From positions 1 through 24,369 of the IMG/VR virus record IMGVR_UViG_3300003690_000069: 24,369 nucleotides of DNA, one strand, 5' to 3'. Each line of letters begins with the position of its first letter. Positions within the stretch are counted from its first letter, which is position 1. Positions 8,693 to 14,641 of this stretch are shown here, in pieces. The stretch comes from a virus. The translations under genes and the position numbers were made by a program. The notes below the pieces were generated by a model. The model saw only the letters and a program-made list of their open reading frames with translations, was not told the DNA's origin and did not search any database.

Positions 8693-8907
8693 TACTCGTT
8701 CTCCTCTCCAGTTACAGGGGGGGCGTGTTTCATTAGGCGTGCGTAAGACTCGCTGAAACGCTTGTCGAACTCCTGTTCCACTAGCGGCTGGGTAATCTCC
8801 CCGATCTCATTGAGGGCTTTCCATAAGACTTTCTTTAACCTTCTCCTCTCTGGGAGCTTGTGAAGCCGCTCGATAATAGACATGATTTCACATAGCTTTT
8901 CAAACAT
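8692..8907 (-). CDS. Small helical hypothetical protein
   Basis: A 71-residue, strongly helical and charged protein (MFEKLCEIMSIIERLHKLPE...) with a possible short coiled coil at residues 5-40. No family is recognised. A near-ideal Shine-Dalgarno (GGAGGGCGACG then ATG) fixes the start. The gene overlaps the end of the Lar-like gene by 8 bases and its stop overlaps the next start as TAATG, so it is part of the same translational chain. Confidence 0.7.
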   Translation of the reverse strand: MFEKLCEIMSIIERLHKLPERRRLKKVLWKALNEIGEITQPLVEQEFDKRFSESYARLMKHAPPVTGEENE

Positions 8908-9088
8908 CGTCGCCCTCCTGGGTTACAGGTTCTCTACGATTCCACTGCCGGATAGCAGCGGTAACGACACTGCCGGGCATGAACGCCCCGCACTTCTCGC
9001 ATGTTACGGTGGCCAGGAAGTATCCATGCACACCCTCATCCACCTTCGCCCCTCCTCCACAGAAGGGGCACGGTTTAACTTCGTCCAC
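8900..9088 (-). CDS. Lar-like zinc-ribbon protein (restriction alleviation family)
   Basis: A 62-residue protein with the Lar family layout: VKPCPFCGGGAKV (first CxxC, residues 7-10), TCEKCGAFMP (second CxxC), then an AIRQWNRR C-terminal motif. Family members in Rac prophage and phages are linked to relief of type I restriction, though most homologues are untested. The start is a GTG with TAGGAG six bases upstream. The location among early recombination genes is typical for Lar-like proteins. The family call is good; the anti-restriction role is inherited from the family name only. Confidence 0.85.
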   Translation of the reverse strand: MDEVKPCPFCGGGAKVDEGVHGYFLATVTCEKCGAFMPGSVVTAAIRQWNRREPVTQEGDDV

Positions 9089-9097
9089 GTCAGGCTC

Positions 9098-9478
9098 CTA
9101 TGGCATCAACTTGTGCCGATGTTTTATAGCAAGGCGTTTCCTCTCTAGGATTTCACGGTCATAGTTACCCGTTGTTTCCCGAAAGCTCACGCTCTGGATC
9201 TTACGAATGATACCGTCATCCCATAACATCAATACCCACTTGCCCTTCTCCTTCCTTAGCCGGTATGTCCCTGGCTCGGCCATACGCCAGTCACGCACAT
9301 GGTACGACCACGTCGGTCGCTCACCCTGCGGGTCAAGGTGGTGCTTGAATTCCCAGAAGATGAACTGGTCAAACCTGTGATCCCAGTCTCTCCCGTGTAC
9401 ATGGTTAAGTTCTATGATGGCCACGGTGTCATCCTTAACGGGTGACAGTGACACAATCAGCACAACAAGGTAGAGCAT
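9098..9478 (-). CDS. Conserved hypothetical protein with hydrophobic N-terminus
   Basis: A 126-residue protein whose first 13 residues (MLYLVVLIVSLSP) are hydrophobic, either a short membrane anchor or a signal-like start, followed by VAIIELNHVHG, FDQFIFWEF and a basic C-terminus. I associate the 'IIELNHVxxxxxxxFDQxIFWxW' pattern with uncharacterised proteins of environmental phages. No catalytic motif is recognised. The ATG lies directly after an 8-bp hairpin that holds the Shine-Dalgarno in its loop (see 9479-9500), so translation may be controlled. Confidence 0.75.
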   Translation of the reverse strand: MLYLVVLIVSLSPVKDDTVAIIELNHVHGRDWDHRFDQFIFWEFKHHLDPQGERPTWSYHVRDWRMAEPGTYRLRKEKGKWVLMLWDDGIIRKIQSVSFRETTGNYDREILERKRLAIKHRHKLMP

Positions 9479-9500
9479 GTAGTAGCCTCCCAGCTACTAC
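9479..9500 (-). promoter_or_regulatory. Hairpin presenting the ribosome-binding site, candidate CsrA target
   Basis: On the minus strand GTAGTAGC and GCTACTAC pair perfectly (8 bp) around the loop TGGGAG, and the ATG of the next gene follows immediately. The Shine-Dalgarno core GGAG is therefore in the loop, eight bases from the start codon. CsrA proteins bind GGA motifs shown in hairpin loops near start codons, and this window encodes a CsrA. The structure is seen directly; control by CsrA is inference. Confidence 0.6.
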
Positions 9501-9511
9501 TATTTTACACT

Positions 9512-10117
9512 CTACTCCTGCTGGATTGCCTCGCGTTCGTCGATGCGCTCCTGGGCACCCTTGTAAACATCTTCAAGTTCGATCATCTGATCGACACTAA
9601 AGGACATGCCCTTGTAGTGGGCACGAATCTTCTCGATCTGGTCAAGGCTTTCGGCTTGCCGCAAGGCATCGAGTGCCCTATCGTACTTCTCGGCCAGCCC
9701 CTTGTTACCGTTGAGGCTCTGGACATAGCGGCTGTCATCGAATTTCCCCTCGAAGACATCGCTGTTAAAGCCCAGGGTAGAGAGGCACTTGCTTCTCAGG
9801 TCAGTGATCAGCTTCTTTCGGCACTCGTCACCGGGCCGATACCGCATTTCATTGGACATGGGAAACTCTCCACCAGGATAGTAGAAGCGGGCGGTGAGGG
9901 TGATCTCCAGTATGGCTCCCTCCGGGTCGGTAACCGTTTCGTACTCCAGGTTTGTCACCCCCCAGTGGGTGCCGTATGGGCCAAACAGAATAGTTGCGTT
10001 TCGCAGTTGAGCTTGCGCGTCGATGGCCGTGAAGCCGCCACGTTGACTGACTCGCTTGGTAATCTCCGGGTCGGTCACGCAGACCTGATCCCATATTTTC
10101 ATGTTGTTCTTGTCCAT
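9512..10117 (-). CDS. Rad52-like single-strand annealing protein
   Basis: A 201-residue protein resembling phage annealing proteins of the Rad52 superfamily. It shows DPEITKRVSQRGGFTAIDAQAQLRNATILFGPYGTHWGV (residues 16-54), an aromatic beta strand ITLTARFYYPGGEFP, and RSKCLSTLGFNSDVFEGKFDDSRYV (about 128-152), matching the 'K.LS.LGFSADVF.GKFDD' block of that group. Such proteins bind ssDNA, form rings and anneal complementary strands. The RecE-like exonuclease lies immediately upstream, the usual nuclease-annealase pairing. A GGAGGACAAATAAC leader fixes the start. The C-terminal third is helical and acidic, perhaps an SSB or partner contact. The exact subfamily is uncertain. Confidence 0.75.
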   Translation of the reverse strand: MDKNNMKIWDQVCVTDPEITKRVSQRGGFTAIDAQAQLRNATILFGPYGTHWGVTNLEYETVTDPEGAILEITLTARFYYPGGEFPMSNEMRYRPGDECRKKLITDLRSKCLSTLGFNSDVFEGKFDDSRYVQSLNGNKGLAEKYDRALDALRQAESLDQIEKIRAHYKGMSFSVDQMIELEDVYKGAQERIDEREAIQQE

Positions 10118-10118
10118 G

Positions 10119-10931
10119 TTATTTGTCCTCCAGTAAATGAGTAATGCTTCCCCACCCTGGGGAATGCCATGAATCCATGTCTCTGCAATCCTTAATGTCG
10201 TCGAGCGACTTGTGGTTTGCTTCTCTCCCTTCTGCTATGAGGTCACTCGGAACCTCGTACACGATTGCCTCGTAAGGCTCAAAGTTCCGCACCGCTATGA
10301 TGATGAACTTCTCGGCCTCAAACACATCCAGGTAGTGTGCTGCCTGCTGGTGGTACTTGTATTTCCAGACAGCATCCTTGATGAAAGATCGCTTGGTTGG
10401 ATGTCGTGTTGTCTTGTAATCCACGATGATGTCACCTATCACCAGGTCGGCCTTGGCCTTAACCGGCATCCCCTGTATCTCATTGGTGCAGACAACCTCG
10501 CTTGTGTCTGGGCCGGCTGATGCGACAAAGGCTTGCGCTGCAGGGTTGGCCGACATGGATACGACCATCTTGGTGACGTGAGCCATCTCATCCGGGGTAA
10601 CGCAGGGGATGTCACCCGCCAGTTCCCTGTAGTCGGCAACCAGTTCCCGGTGTGCCTTCTTGCGGAGGTTCAGTGGCTCGCCATCCACGGAGTCAGGCAG
10701 CACAACCACGTAGTCTGAGGCGTTGGTGCCAGAGGCAGCCATGTATTCCACATGGTTGTGCATGGCAGAGCCGATGCGTAGGGCATCGCTGCTGGTGTCA
10801 TCATCCAGTGTCTTGAGGTTGTAGCGATGGTGGTACGACCAGGAGCCTGCCTCCCGAAAGTATTTCATCATCGAGTTTGAGATTTCGTCCCTGTCAAAGT
10901 AATCCTTACAGCCTTCTATAATCGTTTTCAT
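10119..10931 (-). CDS. RecE/YqaJ-like PD-(D/E)XK exonuclease
   Basis: A 270-residue nuclease of the RecE/Cas4/RecB type. Landmarks: RIGSAMHNHVEY (the G.A.H...E motif, residues about 52-63), KAKADLVIGDIIVDYKTTR (motif II Asp and motif III D-x-K, about 157-175) and YKYHQQAAHYLDV (the QxxxY motif, about 192-204). The active-site His, Glu, Asp, Asp and Lys are all present. It probably resects dsDNA 5' to 3' to supply ssDNA for the Rad52-like protein encoded directly downstream. No cysteine cluster of the Cas4 Fe-S type is seen, so it is not Cas4 proper. The Shine-Dalgarno GGATCTGATAG lies inside the preceding gene. Confidence 0.88.
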   Translation of the reverse strand: MKTIIEGCKDYFDRDEISNSMMKYFREAGSWSYHHRYNLKTLDDDTSSDALRIGSAMHNHVEYMAASGTNASDYVVVLPDSVDGEPLNLRKKAHRELVADYRELAGDIPCVTPDEMAHVTKMVVSMSANPAAQAFVASAGPDTSEVVCTNEIQGMPVKAKADLVIGDIIVDYKTTRHPTKRSFIKDAVWKYKYHQQAAHYLDVFEAEKFIIIAVRNFEPYEAIVYEVPSDLIAEGREANHKSLDDIKDCRDMDSWHSPGWGSITHLLEDK

Positions 10932-11181
10932 CTATCAGATCCTCCATCGGTGTTACGATAGCCCCAGCCTCGTCGATTGTGAGGTTGAGGTTATCATCCA
11001 TGCCATGAGCAAAGACCGTTTCCATGCACAGGTGTGCTGTCTCTGGCTCGAAAATGTAAACGTATGTATGGCCTGCCTTAAAGTAGACCACGCATCGCGT
11101 GAGGACTCGGCTGTCCTCAATCAGGTCGTAGTATCTGAACAGGTAACGCATCATCTGGACACCCTGGCGGGCAGCTTCCAT
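10906..11181 (-). CDS. Hypothetical protein upstream of RecE-like gene
   Basis: A 91-residue protein: a basic helix, then mixed strands (RVLTRCVVYFKAGHTYVYIFEPETAHLCME) and an acidic C-terminus (MEDLIDENDYRRL). I recognise no family. The first ATG (11181) has no clear Shine-Dalgarno; the paired ATGs at residues 10-11 are alternative starts. The end overlaps the RecE-like gene by 26 bases and contains that gene's ribosome-binding site, so it likely belongs to the recombination operon. Confidence 0.62.
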   Translation of the reverse strand: MEAARQGVQMMRYLFRYYDLIEDSRVLTRCVVYFKAGHTYVYIFEPETAHLCMETVFAHGMDDNLNLTIDEAGAIVTPMEDLIDENDYRRL

Positions 11182-11187
11182 GCGCGT

Positions 11188-11553
11188 TCACTGTTTGCGC
11201 CGCATTAGTTCATAGTGCAATATCCGCTGTACTTCAAGGAGAGTACCCTCTCCACCGCCGGGAACCCGCAATATCCATTCCTCACCCTTCTCGGCCACCT
11301 TCCTGGTAAGGTCACCAAAGGTCATTACGCCGTGGCGTTCCATCAGGTTCAGTGTCCTGGTGCAGAACTCTGCCTGTGCCAGCGGTGTAGATCCCAGCAC
11401 GCTGTTTGGTTTGTCTTGTATGGTGAACTCTGCCTGGGAGATAGCAACGTGCGCTGCCTCATAGTTACCCCGGATCAGGTGTGCTATCACCTTCTCGCCG
11501 GTACGGCGCGCCTCGGTTGGCTCCTGGCCAAGTTCATTTCCTATCAGTCCCAT
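11188..11553 (-). CDS. RNA polymerase alpha C-terminal-domain-like protein
   Basis: A 121-residue protein whose C-terminal 70 residues read like a bacterial alpha-CTD. PLAQAEFCTRTLNLMERHGVMTFGDL aligns with the 'L.VRS.NCLK...I.TIGDL' helices, and ILRVPGGGEGTLLEVQRIL aligns with 'LL..PNLGKKSL.EIK.VL', the helix-hairpin-helix turn that in alpha touches UP-element DNA and activators. The N-terminal half (residues 1-45) is helical and unrecognised; there is no alpha N-terminal domain. It could be a DNA-binding protein or could compete with host alpha-CTD. Its start lies inside the end of csrA, so the two are co-translated. The resemblance is by eye and needs profile confirmation. Confidence 0.6.
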   Translation of the reverse strand: MGLIGNELGQEPTEARRTGEKVIAHLIRGNYEAAHVAISQAEFTIQDKPNSVLGSTPLAQAEFCTRTLNLMERHGVMTFGDLTRKVAEKGEEWILRVPGGGEGTLLEVQRILHYELMRRKQ

Positions 11554-11722
11554 CTATAAGTTTTGCAGCAAGTTGATCTGCCACCTCCTTGCGATGCACA
11601 GCAACATTGTCCGGTGCCTTAATGCCGATCTTCACCCGGTCGGGAAGGATCTCCATTACATACAACTCAACGTCGTCACCAATTGTGATGACTTCCCCTT
11701 TTCGCCTAGTCAGGATCAGCAT
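11534..11722 (-). CDS. csrA: CsrA translational regulator
   Basis: A 62-residue protein, the normal CsrA length (E. coli 61). The first strand MLILTRRKGE, the IGDDVEL turn, RVKIGIKAP and VHRKEV match the family throughout. Leu4 and the Arg of VHR (position 44), the main RNA-contact residues in E. coli CsrA, are present. CsrA dimers bind GGA motifs in mRNA leaders, usually blocking translation. I chose the ATG at 11722, giving the canonical MLILTRR start with AAGAGAG upstream; an in-frame start at 11752 would add ten residues. It overlaps the HTH gene by 17 bases. Phage-borne copies may retune host or phage translation. Confidence 0.95.
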   Translation of the reverse strand: MLILTRRKGEVITIGDDVELYVMEILPDRVKIGIKAPDNVAVHRKEVADQLAAKLIDGTDRK

Positions 11723-11879
11723 TATGTTCTCTCTTGGGTATGAGCCACACATCTCCTACCTTCACGCCACCCAGCGTACCAGCCCGAAGCATCTGACGTA
11801 TACGGCCAGTGGTAACTCCCCGCTTCTCGGCTGCTTGCTTGACGGTCATCAGGTCTTTCAGTCTGTATTCATCATACAT
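11706..11879 (-). CDS. Excisionase/MerR-type HTH DNA-binding protein (57 aa)
   Basis: ATG at 11879 overlaps the preceding stop as TAATG; the stop TAG is at 11706-11708. The sequence LMTVKQAAEKRGVTTGRIRQMLRAG followed by GGVKVGDVWLIPKRE is a textbook HTH_17/excisionase winged helix: 'TVKEAA...GVS..RIRQLIR.G.L...KVG..WLIP'. Members act as recombination directionality factors, small repressors or accessory DNA-benders. It sits directly upstream of csrA with a 17-base overlap, forming a two-gene regulatory unit (DNA-level plus RNA-level). No integrase is in this window, so an excisionase role is unproven. Confidence 0.85.
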   Translation of the reverse strand: MYDEYRLKDLMTVKQAAEKRGVTTGRIRQMLRAGTLGGVKVGDVWLIPKREHNADPD

Positions 11880-12139
11880 TACTTATCGAGTTTGGTTGCG
11901 ATCTTTTCCAGGGCAGAAACGATCTCGCGGTGTCGGATGTCGTGCTTGTCCTGCATGTCAGACAGGAGGGTTTCATAGTGGTCACGCTGACGATGCAGTT
12001 CCTCGCTACATGCTTCCTGCATTTTAGTGATACGTTCCTCATGCCTGGGCATCAGTACCTTCGTGCTGTACCACAAGTACCATCCCAGCAGACCAGTCGC
12101 ACTGACTGTTCCCCAGTCCATCTGATCGAGTATGTGCAT
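11879..12139 (-). CDS. Small membrane-anchored coiled-coil protein
   Basis: An 86-residue protein with a single hydrophobic segment near the N-terminus (residues about 11-27, VSATGLLGWYLWYSTKV) and a long charged coiled coil after it (residues about 34-86, with many Glu, Lys, Arg and His). This topology resembles an inner-membrane spanin component or a membrane-tethered scaffold, but no partner lipoprotein is visible. The next gene upstream encodes another small membrane protein, so a lysis-related group is possible. Its stop is coupled to the HTH gene (TAATG). Confidence 0.65.
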   Translation of the reverse strand: MHILDQMDWGTVSATGLLGWYLWYSTKVLMPRHEERITKMQEACSEELHRQRDHYETLLSDMQDKHDIRHREIVSALEKIATKLDK

Positions 12140-12352
12140 TTACTTGTCTGGATTGATCGGCCTAACTGAATCGCCAATGATGAAGGCGATGACGATACCT
12201 GCCACAGCCATAGCTGATTCAACAGGTACGCCGTAGTCCTCGGCATGCGTCACAAAGAACGCTGTCACTGCGGCAGAGACAGCACGCTTGGAGAAGATCA
12301 GCTTCAAAAACCCAGGCAACATGCTCTTAACTTTGTCGATGATAGTATTCAT
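12140..12352 (-). CDS. Holin-like two-segment membrane protein
   Basis: A 70-residue protein: an N-terminal amphipathic basic helix, a hydrophobic segment at residues about 24-37 (AVSAAVTAFFVTHA), a short acidic turn (EDYGVPVES), a second segment at about 47-60 (AMAVAGIVIAFIIG) and a short polar tail. Size and topology fit small phage holins, or proteins annotated as holin-like. There are only two bases between its stop and the ATG-bearing leader of the downstream gene. No endolysin is seen in the window, so the lytic role is a suggestion. Confidence 0.65.
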   Translation of the reverse strand: MNTIIDKVKSMLPGFLKLIFSKRAVSAAVTAFFVTHAEDYGVPVESAMAVAGIVIAFIIGDSVRPINPDK

Positions 12353-12353
12353 T

Positions 12354-12581
12354 TCACATTCCTAACTTGGACTTGATGATGTTAATGAGTCCACTGCCCG
12401 CCCCACCCTTGAGAGCATAGAAGGCAGCGATCCCGATACCTATAAGTATTACTAGCCATTTCCTGGCTTTCGCGGCTGCCTCCTTCTTGCGCGCCTTCGC
12501 ATTCAGGATCTCGACCTTACTCGCGGATCGGTCGAGCTTATGATCTTGCTTGTCGTCACGCTTATTGTCACGCTTTGGCAT
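12354..12581 (-). CDS. Small basic membrane protein
   Basis: A 75-residue protein using the ATG at 12581, preceded by GAAGGA at good spacing; an in-frame start at 12614 has no better support. The first 40 residues are extremely charged (KRDNKRDDKQDHKLDRSASK then Lys/Ala-rich), followed by one hydrophobic segment (WLVILIGIGIAAFYAL) and a Gly-rich amphipathic end. The positively charged cytosolic part plus single membrane helix could anchor nucleic acid or protein to the membrane. It forms a run of three membrane proteins with the two downstream genes. Confidence 0.65.
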   Translation of the reverse strand: MPKRDNKRDDKQDHKLDRSASKVEILNAKARKKEAAAKARKWLVILIGIGIAAFYALKGGAGSGLINIIKSKLGM

Positions 12582-12615
12582 CTCTATGTTCCTTCTTCGT
12601 CTGCTTCGTATCATT

Positions 12616-13062
12616 TTACTCGACCTCCCTATCTTTCGACGAGTGTTTTCTTTCCCTCTCCAGTCGCCTCCTGATAGCGTGTCGCCTCATGGCACCGCGC
12701 GTCATACGATTGATGCTGTGTACCATCATCACCATCCAGGGGTAGCTCTGCTTCATGGGGTTCATCGGTGGCCTGATGCAGTGGAGCAGGATAGTCCTTG
12801 AGGTTAGGGCGGTGAGCGCCTTGGAGAAATCAAACGAGTTACGAAACGCATTCGTTGAGTCGGTGACAATCACTTCATCTCCAGACCTCAGCGCGACACC
12901 AAGCTCATGTGCTGCTGGCCTGTCCAGCCAGTATTTACAGAGGTCGTAGTCCACAAACGTCCCTCCAAACTCACCATCCAGGTCATCGGCGTAAGCCTCG
13001 ATCTCATCCTTCTGCTCGCGAAGGCTGTCCTCGCTGAACTTTATTGCGTACCCGTAGATAAT
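12616..13062 (-). CDS. Degenerate serine-recombinase-like protein, probable ATT start
   Basis: Read from the ATT at 13062, this is a 148-residue resolvase-like domain: YGYAIKFSEDSLREQKDEIEAY (catalytic-Ser region), LDRPAAHELGVALRSGDEVIVTDSTNAFRNS (matching 'LDRP.....L...L..GD.VVVTKLDRLGRS') and a C-terminal helix MVHSINRMTRGAMRRHAIRRRL. The catalytic Asp-Arg of KLDR is replaced (DSTN) and the RVS arginine is missing, so strand exchange is unlikely; DNA binding or regulation is possible. A GTG at 12954 with GGAGGG upstream is a second start candidate, but it would remove the conserved N-terminal strand. No ATG, GTG or TTG exists in the upstream part; GGAGGA lies six bases before the ATT. There is no C-terminal HTH domain. 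Confidence 0.6.
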   Translation of the reverse strand: MIYGYAIKFSEDSLREQKDEIEAYADDLDGEFGGTFVDYDLCKYWLDRPAAHELGVALRSGDEVIVTDSTNAFRNSFDFSKALTALTSRTILLHCIRPPMNPMKQSYPWMVMMVHSINRMTRGAMRRHAIRRRLERERKHSSKDREVE

Positions 13063-13262
13063 CGCTGTTCCTCCATCTCGATCATTTCTTCCAAGTAACG
13101 CTGCATCTTTCTGTAGTCGGTCAGCCTTTCAACACCAGGCTTTTTCCCTGCCCGGCACAGGTACTTGGCGATGTTCCCCTCGAAGAAGTTAAGGTTCCAT
13201 GCCTTCACCACATCGAAGGGCTGGATCTCCGAGTAAGTGTAATGTTCTGGGTTCAACGCCAT
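13041..13262 (-). CDS. DUF3310 protein
   Basis: A 73-residue protein with the DUF3310 (SaV-like) signature: PEHYTYSEIQPFDVVKAWNLNFFEGNIAKYLCRAGKK then DYRKMQRYLEEMIE. These small helical proteins occur in many phages, often near nucleotide or replication genes, sometimes labelled nucleotide kinase without proof. It is full length for the family. The end overlaps the start of the serine-recombinase-like gene by 22 bases and carries that gene's Shine-Dalgarno. Function unknown. Confidence 0.85.
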   Translation of the reverse strand: MALNPEHYTYSEIQPFDVVKAWNLNFFEGNIAKYLCRAGKKPGVERLTDYRKMQRYLEEMIEMEEQRLSTGTQ

Positions 13263-13341
13263 GTCTCATGGTAAAATGATAATGATGCCCAGCCCCAGGA
13301 GGAAAAGGAGTTAACCCCCCAAGGCCGGGACACCGGGCCAG

Positions 13342-13710
13342 CTACTCAGACGGAGGCGGCTGGGAGGCTTCGTCCTCTGAGGGTGCTGGCGTTTCTTCTT
13401 CTTCTTCCTTCATGGGAAAGATGGATGGTTGATCCTCGGCGGGAGGTACGGACTCTCCGATGGCACCAGTGATAAGGTCAACCCGACCGATTACCTCGGC
13501 CAGGGCATTGCGGTGGTAGTTAAGCTGATAGTCCCACTGATTAACCACCCGGATGAGAGCCTGCTGGATCTCCTCGATCTGCCTTCGCATTTCTCCCTGC
13601 TCTCCCAGGAGGGGGTCAAGCTCTCCCACCTTCCCCTCGATGGTGGTCAGCTTCTCCATTACCTCCCTGTTAGTTGCTCTCTTTTTCGTTGACATACCCT
13701 TGTTGGCCAT
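13342..13710 (-). CDS. Coiled-coil protein with acidic low-complexity tail
   Basis: A 122-residue protein from the ATG at 13710, which is preceded by TAAGGAGGT at ideal spacing; a start seven codons earlier is much weaker. Residues about 5-16 are basic (STKKRATNREV), about 15-85 form a heptad-rich helix (MEKLTTIEGKVGELDPLLGEQ...), and the C-terminus is a run of Glu then Pro/Ser (MKEEEEETPAPSEDE). It may be a scaffold, chaperone or partner protein; no family is recognised. About 80 bases without a gene separate it from DUF3310. Confidence 0.75.
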   Translation of the reverse strand: MANKGMSTKKRATNREVMEKLTTIEGKVGELDPLLGEQGEMRRQIEEIQQALIRVVNQWDYQLNYHRNALAEVIGRVDLITGAIGESVPPAEDQPSIFPMKEEEEETPAPSEDEASQPPPSE

Positions 13711-13720
13711 GATGACCTCC

Positions 13721-14146
13721 TTAGATTCCATAAATAACTGTCAGTACATGCTCCAGTGGAACGGTTACGTTGCCATCCATACCCTTGATTGTTACTGTGT
13801 CGTCTGTCCTGCGCTCGAATCTCCCACAGCAAAGGTGTTGTTTGAGCAGGTCAAAGTCTGGTGGTATGCCATCCAGCACCCCCGCGAACTGCTCCCCGAT
13901 TTCTTGGAGGGCTTCGTCATCGTAGTGTGTCATTGCTATCATCGCCACGCCGGGCTTGAGCCTGGGTGAAAACTTCTCCATCTCCGAGTCATGCGGGGAT
14001 GTCAGTGTAGCAACGAGGAAGTTCACACCTGGTGTGTCATCGAGTGTCTTAGTGTAGTCAATCGCAGACTTCCGCGATGTGAAAGGCCCGATGGTTTCCT
14101 GAATTACGTCAGCCATCCAGTCATGTGCCACAATCATGTACTGCAT
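13721..14146 (-). CDS. Hypothetical protein downstream of ssb terminator
   Basis: A 141-residue protein starting MQYMIVAHDWMADVIQETIG with a TATGGAGAG leader. It has alternating strands and helices (TSRKSAIDYTKTLDD, KPGVAMIAMTHYDDEALQEIG) suggesting a small alpha/beta fold, plus two neighbouring cysteines (LCCGRF). I recognise no family. It lies immediately after a strong terminator-like hairpin following ssb, so it may be expressed separately or by readthrough. Confidence 0.7.
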   Translation of the reverse strand: MQYMIVAHDWMADVIQETIGPFTSRKSAIDYTKTLDDTPGVNFLVATLTSPHDSEMEKFSPRLKPGVAMIAMTHYDDEALQEIGEQFAGVLDGIPPDFDLLKQHLCCGRFERRTDDTVTIKGMDGNVTVPLEHVLTVIYGI

Positions 14147-14162
14147 GTTTACTCTCCATAGT

Positions 14163-14223
14163 AAAAAGCGGGGGGCAAAATACCCAAAGGATTTCTTGTC
14201 TAATCCTGCGGTATCCGCCCCCC
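14163..14223 (-). terminator. Three-tier hairpin with T-run, terminator or attenuator
   Basis: Reading the minus strand after the ssb stop: GGGGGGC pairs with GCCCCCC (7 bp), inside it ATACC pairs with GGTAT, and inside that AGGATT pairs with AATCCT around AGACAAGA. The outer stem is followed by GC and TTTTT. This is the shape of a Rho-independent terminator with a composite stem. It lies between ssb and the next gene, whose Shine-Dalgarno follows within about 20 bases, so it could act as an attenuator. Confidence 0.75.
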
Positions 14224-14232
14224 ACGTTGCAC

Positions 14233-14580
14233 CTAAAATGGGACTTCCTCCGCCTCAGTTTCCGACTTGCTACCAACCGGAATCATCTGGAGGTCTTGAA
14301 CCAGGACGCGAACCCGACTCCGCTTCTGGCCATCCTTCTCCCACGTTTCATGCCGCAGCTTACCACGGATGGTAACCCAGCGGCCCTTGGTGAGGTACTG
14401 GCTGACGGTATCAGCCAGCTTACCCCAGGCTGAGAGGTCAAAGAAGTTTGTGAACTCCTCGCCCCCCTTGAAATCGTGAACAGCGATAGCGAAGTTCGCC
14501 ACGTTGTTCTCTCCAACCTGTGTCGATTCAGGGTCAGCCGTAAGCCGCCCGGTCAACACAACCACGTTCATATCAGACAT
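14233..14580 (-). CDS. ssb: Single-stranded DNA-binding protein
   Basis: A 115-residue bacterial-type SSB OB-fold: MNVVVLTGRLTADPE at the start, NFAIAVHDF, FFDLSAWGKLADTVSQYLTKGRWVTIRGKLRHETWEKDGQKRSRVRVLVQDLQMI, and a short acidic tail ending EEVPF. The acidic, aromatic-ended C-terminus is the classic partner-binding tip, here EEVPF rather than DDIPF. The linker is very short compared with cellular SSBs. It coats ssDNA during phage replication and recombination with the RecE/Rad52-like pair. TCTGGAGAAAATAAG upstream supports the start. Identification is confident. Confidence 0.95.
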   Translation of the reverse strand: MSDMNVVVLTGRLTADPESTQVGENNVANFAIAVHDFKGGEEFTNFFDLSAWGKLADTVSQYLTKGRWVTIRGKLRHETWEKDGQKRSRVRVLVQDLQMIPVGSKSETEAEEVPF

Positions 14581-14641
14581 CTTATTTTCTCCAGGGTCTT
14601 AGAATTATTACCGCCAAGGGTAACAGAAACATACAGGATAC

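Noticed and set aside
9512-10117. RecT-type annealase paired with the RecE-like nuclease
   Set aside because: The DPE.TK...RGGF, FGP.G..WGV and LGF..DVF.GKFDD blocks fit the Rad52-like group, not RecT.
12616-13262. Programmed frameshift joining DUF3310 to the recombinase-like protein
   Set aside because: DUF3310 is full length and ends normally, no slippery heptamer was evident at the overlap, and the Shine-Dalgarno plus ATT gives a simpler explanation.
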